A DNA stretch of 7,828 nt. It comes from Roseburia sp. CAG:309 (GTDB lineage Bacteria > Bacillota > Clostridia > Lachnospirales > Lachnospiraceae). Shown here in pieces: positions 5,691-7,828 of this stretch. Where the stretch lies: positions 7,522 through 15,349 of the forward strand of contig FR894010.1 of assembly GCA_000434115.1 (NCBI GenBank), read 5' to 3'. A model generated the notes under the pieces. It was not told the DNA's origin. It saw only the letters and a program-made list of their open reading frames with translations, and made no database searches. The position numbers were made by a program, and so were the translations under genes. How positions within the stretch are numbered: position 1 is the first letter of the stretch; the number at the start of each line of letters is the position of its first letter.

Positions 5691-7685
5691 TCAGGATTCC
5701 TTACACATTTCATTCAATGCCTGCGTTCCCTCAAGCACAAATTGTCCCTGACGGATCAATTTGATCTTGCTTCCATCCGGACGGATCACATCGATGTCCC
5801 CGAGTTCATCATACGGGATTGTAATGTCGGTATGGCAGTTAAAATACGCCTTTGCCATATCCGTCTTGCGAAGCGCCGAGCATTCATTTTCCTTTGCCAC
5901 GATCTCCTTGCCGTCCGGGTTGTGCAGCACGATGTCTTCACTCATCGAATAGCAGGTGTCACCGACCGCAAAATGCGGGCCTGTTTTTTCCGCAATCAGG
6001 ATTGGAAGTTTGGCTTCAATGTCAAACTTTCGTCCCATCTCGTATGCCACGGTATTGGTTCCGATCGCAAATTCGCCCATCGGAAGGGTTTCGCGGTGAT
6101 ACAGTACATTTTCTTTGATATATTTTTTATTTTCCTCTTCTGTCTCATAATTCGAGCAGTTATAGGAATCAATCATGCCGTCTTTAAATACCATCTCCAG
6201 ATTCTCATAGCGGAGCTGGTTCAGGTAAACTTTTGTCACATGCAGCACGCCATTGGTTCCGGCAAGTTTTGGTGAAGTAAACACTTCTCCTACCGGAATG
6301 TTTACATCTGCCAGACAATTTTCAAAATTGGTTTCCTTTTCCGGATTTCCGAGTTTGTGAAGGGCAACACGGATGTCCGTATGATTTTCCCCACGTCCGG
6401 TCACATGCACATATTCTCCCTGATCGAGTGCATCGATCAACGCCTGCTGGATTTTACAGAACTGATCCATATCCAGCGTATTTACGCGGATTGTCTCCGA
6501 AAATATCGTCTCAAACTGTGGACCGATCTCCGGGATTGGGAACGCAATGATTGTAAAACTTCGCTCCTCCGGCTTGATATAGCGGTTTTGGATCAACGCT
6601 GCATCCGTACGATACTGCACAGACAATTTCTGCTGGTCTTCCTTGTAAACTGGGGCTTCTTTTTTCGTCTGCGGCACAAATAATTTTTCGCCAAATACTT
6701 CCATTACCGCAGGTCCCGCAAAAACAGCCGCTTTCTCGCGGTATTTTTCAAATGCCTTCTCAAGATGAGCCAGCCGGTCTTTCACGATCGCATTGTTCAA
6801 GTACAATGCATTATCGTAACGGTGGTCGTATTCATACTGATTGTTTGCAGAAGTCGTAGATACTCCAAAATTGGCGGTATTTCCCCGGCGGTAAATGACC
6901 GGTTTTAATCCCATGTCCGCAAACTGGCGGATGGCTTCACGGATGATTCGTTCGAATCCGATATGATACCGGATATTGACGGTCTTTTTTACACTCAGGT
7001 CAATGCCTGCTGCTTCAAATCCCTTCCGGTAACCTTCGGTATACGTACGTGCCACCAGTTCAATGGTCTCCCGCGGCAGAGACTGTAAAAATCTGGATGT
7101 TTCTATTTCATTTTCCGTAATATAAGCACCATATTCATACAGATAATCCGGTGTCGAAAGATCACTTTCCATCACCAGTTTTGCAAGGCGGTCTCTTGAT
7201 TCGTCCACCAGTTCAGCCACTTGTTTCTCTTCAAAATATTCATTATAATCATGAACATAATAATACATCGTCTCTTTGAGCCAGCGTTCATGATCTTCTT
7301 CTGTCATCAAAATCGTATAAACCTGCAGAAAGAGTTCCATCTTTAAAAGAAGAGCCTCTTCGTCATCATCAAACACATCGTCAATGGCTCCCCGAAAATG
7401 GCTTGCAAAATAACATAAAGAATCCCCCGCCACGCCAAACTGCTCTCTGGCGTACGTAGGATTGGTAAAATCAGTATCGTAATTTTCCGGGAAAAGATCG
7501 CGGTACATCGCTGTATTCTCTTCCTTTTTCTCTTCGAATGAAATTGTTATTCCCTTTTTTCTTCTTTCATAAACAGCAAAAACAAGCATAAAAAACCGAG
7601 CGATTTTTTGACAATATTGGGATTCTTTTTCATTTTCCGCAATGTCACGGATTCGCTCTCTTGCTAATTCATATCTTTCTTCCAT
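5691..7685 (-). CDS. M29-type metallo-aminopeptidase with long N-terminal region
   Basis: This 664-residue protein carries a C-terminal M29 (AmpS/AmpT-like) aminopeptidase, which removes N-terminal residues from peptides using two metal ions. The likely metal ligands are all present: Glu467 in NIPVGEVFTSP, Glu538 in MGEFAIGTN, His571 in EKTGPHFAVG, and His618 and Asp620 in CHTD, followed by PDGSKIKLIRQGQFV. Between His571 and His618 there are 47 residues, longer than I recall for classic members. The M29-like part begins at about 220 (GIDLSVKKTVNIRYHIGFERIIREA). The first ~220 residues are acidic, mostly helical in look, and belong to no domain I recognise. Classic M29 enzymes are near 400 residues, though longer clostridial forms exist as far as I recall. 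No signal peptide is seen, so it is probably cytoplasmic. I chose the ATG at 7685, 6 bases after GGGAG. A GTG at 7727 in frame lies inside rnpB. The gene follows rnpB closely and precedes purE. Confidence 0.85.
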   Translation of the reverse strand: MEERYELARERIRDIAENEKESQYCQKIARFFMLVFAVYERRKKGITISFEEKKEENTAMYRDLFPENYDTDFTNPTYAREQFGVAGDSLCYFASHFRGAIDDVFDDDEEALLLKMELFLQVYTILMTEEDHERWLKETMYYYVHDYNEYFEEKQVAELVDESRDRLAKLVMESDLSTPDYLYEYGAYITENEIETSRFLQSLPRETIELVARTYTEGYRKGFEAAGIDLSVKKTVNIRYHIGFERIIREAIRQFADMGLKPVIYRRGNTANFGVSTTSANNQYEYDHRYDNALYLNNAIVKDRLAHLEKAFEKYREKAAVFAGPAVMEVFGEKLFVPQTKKEAPVYKEDQQKLSVQYRTDAALIQNRYIKPEERSFTIIAFPIPEIGPQFETIFSETIRVNTLDMDQFCKIQQALIDALDQGEYVHVTGRGENHTDIRVALHKLGNPEKETNFENCLADVNIPVGEVFTSPKLAGTNGVLHVTKVYLNQLRYENLEMVFKDGMIDSYNCSNYETEEENKKYIKENVLYHRETLPMGEFAIGTNTVAYEMGRKFDIEAKLPILIAEKTGPHFAVGDTCYSMSEDIVLHNPDGKEIVAKENECSALRKTDMAKAYFNCHTDITIPYDELGDIDVIRPDGSKIKLIRQGQFVLEGTQALNEMCKES

Positions 7686-7691
7686 CGATAT

Positions 7692-7697
7692 CTCCCT
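7692..7697 (-). promoter_or_regulatory. ribosome binding site fixing the aminopeptidase start at 7685
   Basis: AGGGAG on the minus strand lies 6 bases before the ATG at 7685. The upstream in-frame GTG at 7727 falls within the P1 strand of the RNase P RNA and has no Shine-Dalgarno sequence, so the shorter protein is preferred. Confidence 0.8.
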
Positions 7698-7718
7698 GTC
7701 AAATTTTATGATAGAAAT

Positions 7719-7828
7719 GAGCAGCACGGTAAGCCGAGTTCTGTCGTTGGATGATCATCTATCTGGTCCTGCTGTTACCAGCAGGCTCTAGCGACCTACC
7801 CGAAAGCACGACGGGCCGCCGTATCGCT
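7719..7828 (-). ncRNA. rnpB: RNase P RNA, 3' part (gene continues beyond right edge)
   Basis: This is the catalytic RNA of RNase P, which cuts 5' leaders from tRNA precursors. Only about 110 bases of the 3' side are in the window. Read on the minus strand, the conserved elements appear in order: GGGTAGGTCGCTAGAGCC, the P18 hairpin CCTGCTG-GTAA-CAGCAGG (7785-7768) with a GNRA-type GUAA loop, CCAGATAGATGATCATCC, and ACGACAGAACTCGGCTTAC near the 3' end. GTGCTGCTC (7727-7719) is the likely 3' strand of helix P1. Its partner would be at the 5' end, outside the window, so the exact mature end is inferred. The order and the GNRA-looped P18 fit the ancestral type A fold, but the type cannot be settled from this part alone. 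No terminator follows. The aminopeptidase gene begins 33 bases on. Confidence 0.95.

Noticed and set aside
5742..6275. 177-codon plus-strand frame opposite the aminopeptidase
   Set aside because: It is antisense to a gene with intact metal-ligand motifs, has no recognisable motif, and no ribosome binding site was seen.
7697..7702. Perfect TTGACA on the minus strand near the aminopeptidase start
   Set aside because: No -10-like hexamer lies about 17 bases downstream, and the site overlaps the ribosome binding site, so it is probably chance.
7686..7727. GTG start extending the aminopeptidase by 14 residues
   Set aside because: The extension would be coded by the end of the RNase P RNA gene and the Shine-Dalgarno region. 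GGGAG is 6 bases before the ATG at 7685.

Overview
The window looks like a chromosomal housekeeping segment from a low-to-mid GC Clostridia, most likely of the Lachnospiraceae type. The evidence is strong AGGAGG/GGGAG ribosome binding sites, the protein types, a small YGRYG-type membrane protein, and an RNase P RNA whose 3' domain ends in the usual ACAGAAC-TCGGCTTA element. I see no transposase, integrase, phage gene, CRISPR array or tRNA. No stretch over 300 bases lacks a gene.

Left block, minus strand, transcribed right to left from about 3930: cls (cardiolipin synthase), ruvA and ruvB (Holliday junction branch migration), a 73-residue two-helix membrane protein, and a second small membrane protein cut by the left edge. 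The cls-ruvA and ruvA-ruvB gaps are 12 bases each. In both, the ribosome binding site overlaps or abuts the upstream stop codon, which suggests one transcript with coupled translation. A promoter and a leader with an imperfect repeat and 11-bp dyad precede cls.

Middle: one plus-strand gene (4040-5158) encodes a DEDD-type RNase H-like exonuclease of the YprB type with a family-specific, cysteine-rich C-terminal region. It diverges from cls and has its own clear TTGAAA-17-TATACT promoter. Its 3' end overlaps the convergent purE by 14 bases, and the purE terminator lies inside its last codons.

Right block, minus strand: the 3' end of the RNase P RNA gene (rnpB, running off the right edge), then 33 bases later an M29-type metallo-aminopeptidase with an unusually long N-terminal region, then purE (class I N5-CAIR mutase of purine synthesis). 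No terminator separates rnpB from the aminopeptidase and no promoter is visible before purE, so these may form a read-through unit ending at the terminator near 5100.

I found no clear novel system. The points most worth a second look are the Asp-to-Glu change in the second HKD motif of Cls, the structured cls leader, the uncharacterised C-terminal region of the YprB-like exonuclease, the N-terminal extension of the aminopeptidase, and the two small membrane proteins behind ruvB.
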